Shown here piece by piece: positions 62,930-64,000 of a stretch of 64,000 bases of DNA. Every line of letters begins with the position of its first letter. Within the stretch, counting starts at the first letter, position 1. Origin of the DNA: Rhopalosiphum padi. Lineage: Eukaryota; Arthropoda; Insecta; Hemiptera; Aphididae. Under the pieces are notes generated by a model. That model worked only from the letters and a program-made list of their open reading frames with translations. It was not told the DNA's origin and did no database searches. Location: the NCBI RefSeq assembly GCF_020882245.1, contig NC_083597.1, forward strand, positions 58,506,152 to 58,570,151. Reading direction: 5' to 3'. A program made the position numbers and the translations under genes.

Positions 62930-64000
62930 AATAAATAATAATAATATTTAGTCTACAAGACGTGTTTATTGATAGCCTACCGGTAAGGAATCGTGAGGCT
63001 GTTTGTGTCAAGTTTACGATGTCCCATACGCAGCGGTAGTGTATCTGTGAATATAGTAATCGCACGATCCAGTGACGACGAAATATAACGTTTCCGTTAG
63101 CGCGAAAAACGTGCACAACACCGGTGTGCAGTGGTTTCGTTCCTGCACACTTATTATTTAAAACCGATCTCACTATAATAGTATATTATTATATTCCGTT
63201 CAGCGCTCACGGAACGACACAAACACACGACGTCGGTAAGCTGCGTTGGCAACGAACGTTATTCTGGCACGCCGTTTACAGTACACAAGCATGATCGTCG
63301 GAGAATACCTCTCCGATTTGCGCGAGGGAAACACAATACGCAATTTTAGATAGAGCGTAGAAAAAAAACGGACGTTAGAACTTATTTTGTCATAAATCGC
63401 ATGTACTATACGTGAGTAATAAATTTTATTATATGGAATAAAAACTGTACACAGCTAAATCGTTGAAACACAAAATTATTCGTATCACTGCACACACATG
63501 CACGGGTGCAAACTGACAGCGCGGGACTCGACCGCGATAACTTCTCGGCAATCGCGTGGTCAAAACTGATGATGATGTTTCTGCGTATACTCAGCATACT
63601 GTGTCCTGGCTCGAGGAACCCCGCGCTGATTCGTATACTTACGGCGGTGGTCGTCGTTAATACATATACACACATAGGTGGGGGCTAATATCTGGGGCTC
63701 TAGGTCAAGGGCAACTACACACACAATATAAGTAGCCATATTCCGAGACATCACAAGCTGGACGTCCACGACATGCTGTTTAAGTATTGTATAATGATAC
63801 CCCGGGTTAATTTTTGTACTTGCAAGTGCAACACTACTTCTATTCATTACATTCGGCCGAATATTCCTTTTTCCGACGTCATCATATAAACGGAACAAAA
63901 TAAACGTGCACGTAGTTCGAGCTAATTATATAGTAATAACGTTTAGCATACATCGACATTATCGTAAACTATAGAGTATAGACGGTGTAGTTACTACATT
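62930..64000. other. CpG-rich block at the window edge, possible promoter
   Basis: From about 62.95 to 63.90 kb the sequence turns CpG-rich after 9 kb of AT-rich DNA. Overlapping frames are open on both strands, including a minus-strand frame of 112 codons (63898-63560, from an ATG-like start TTG/ATG region) with no recognised family. The block most resembles the CpG-rich 5' end of a gene that extends beyond 64000 or of a transcript read leftwards. No exon could be fixed. Confidence 0.35.

Noticed and set aside
63560..63898. 112-codon minus-strand frame at the window edge
   Set aside because: No recognised family, overlapping frames on both strands, and no clear splice context within the window.
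1..64000. tRNA genes, rRNA, CRISPR arrays
   Set aside because: I looked for T-loop words such as GGTTCRAATCC on both strands and for regularly spaced repeats and found none that fit.

Overview
The window looks like nuclear DNA from an insect, most likely an aphid (inference). It is strongly AT-rich, its genes are split by GT-AG introns, it carries many hAT-type DNA transposon copies with 8-bp target duplications, and it holds KRBA2-like gene debris of a kind common in aphid genomes. Microsatellites are frequent and CpG-rich blocks stand out from AT-rich surroundings. There are no bacterial operons, no CRISPR arrays, and no tRNA or rRNA genes that I could recognise.

The main gene is a minus-strand gustavus / SPSB-type gene (SPRY domain plus SOCS box, the substrate receptor of a Cullin-RING E3 ligase). 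Its exons run from about 35.64 kb down to 14.92 kb. I could join seven coding exons with GT-AG splice sites and matching phases into an open frame of exactly 1200 nt (399 aa plus stop). Two shorter N-termini are also possible: an internal MGQKIS start (278 aa, close to the usual family length) and an alternative first coding exon at 16.4 kb (289 aa). The second clear gene is Ctf8, a single-exon minus-strand gene at 53.55-53.89 kb encoding a subunit of the Ctf18 PCNA-loading complex.

Region by region: 0-4.4 kb is AT-rich with an intron-containing enolase pseudogene fragment, a hAT relic and one weak small ORF. From 4.3 to 5.85 kb there is a GC-rich block with an orphan 170-aa ORF. From 6.27 to about 11.7 kb there is a two-copy tandem repeat of about 700 bp; one copy is split by a 4.07-kb hAT element that itself contains a 535-bp hAT MITE and two KRBA2-like gene fragments. 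From 11.7 to 14.9 kb lies a gus-proximal region with a pogo/Tigger-like MITE. From 14.9 to 36.8 kb lies the gus gene with two long introns and a CpG-rich 5' end. From 36.8 to 53.5 kb is mostly empty sequence with a hAT MITE and several CpG-rich patches. After Ctf8 the sequence is AT-rich to about 62.9 kb, then a CpG-rich block begins that may be the 5' end of a gene lying outside the window.

I found no convincing new multi-gene system. The most useful observations are the alternative N-termini of gus, the dated nesting of transposons with an empty-site paralogue, and a few orphan exon-like frames.
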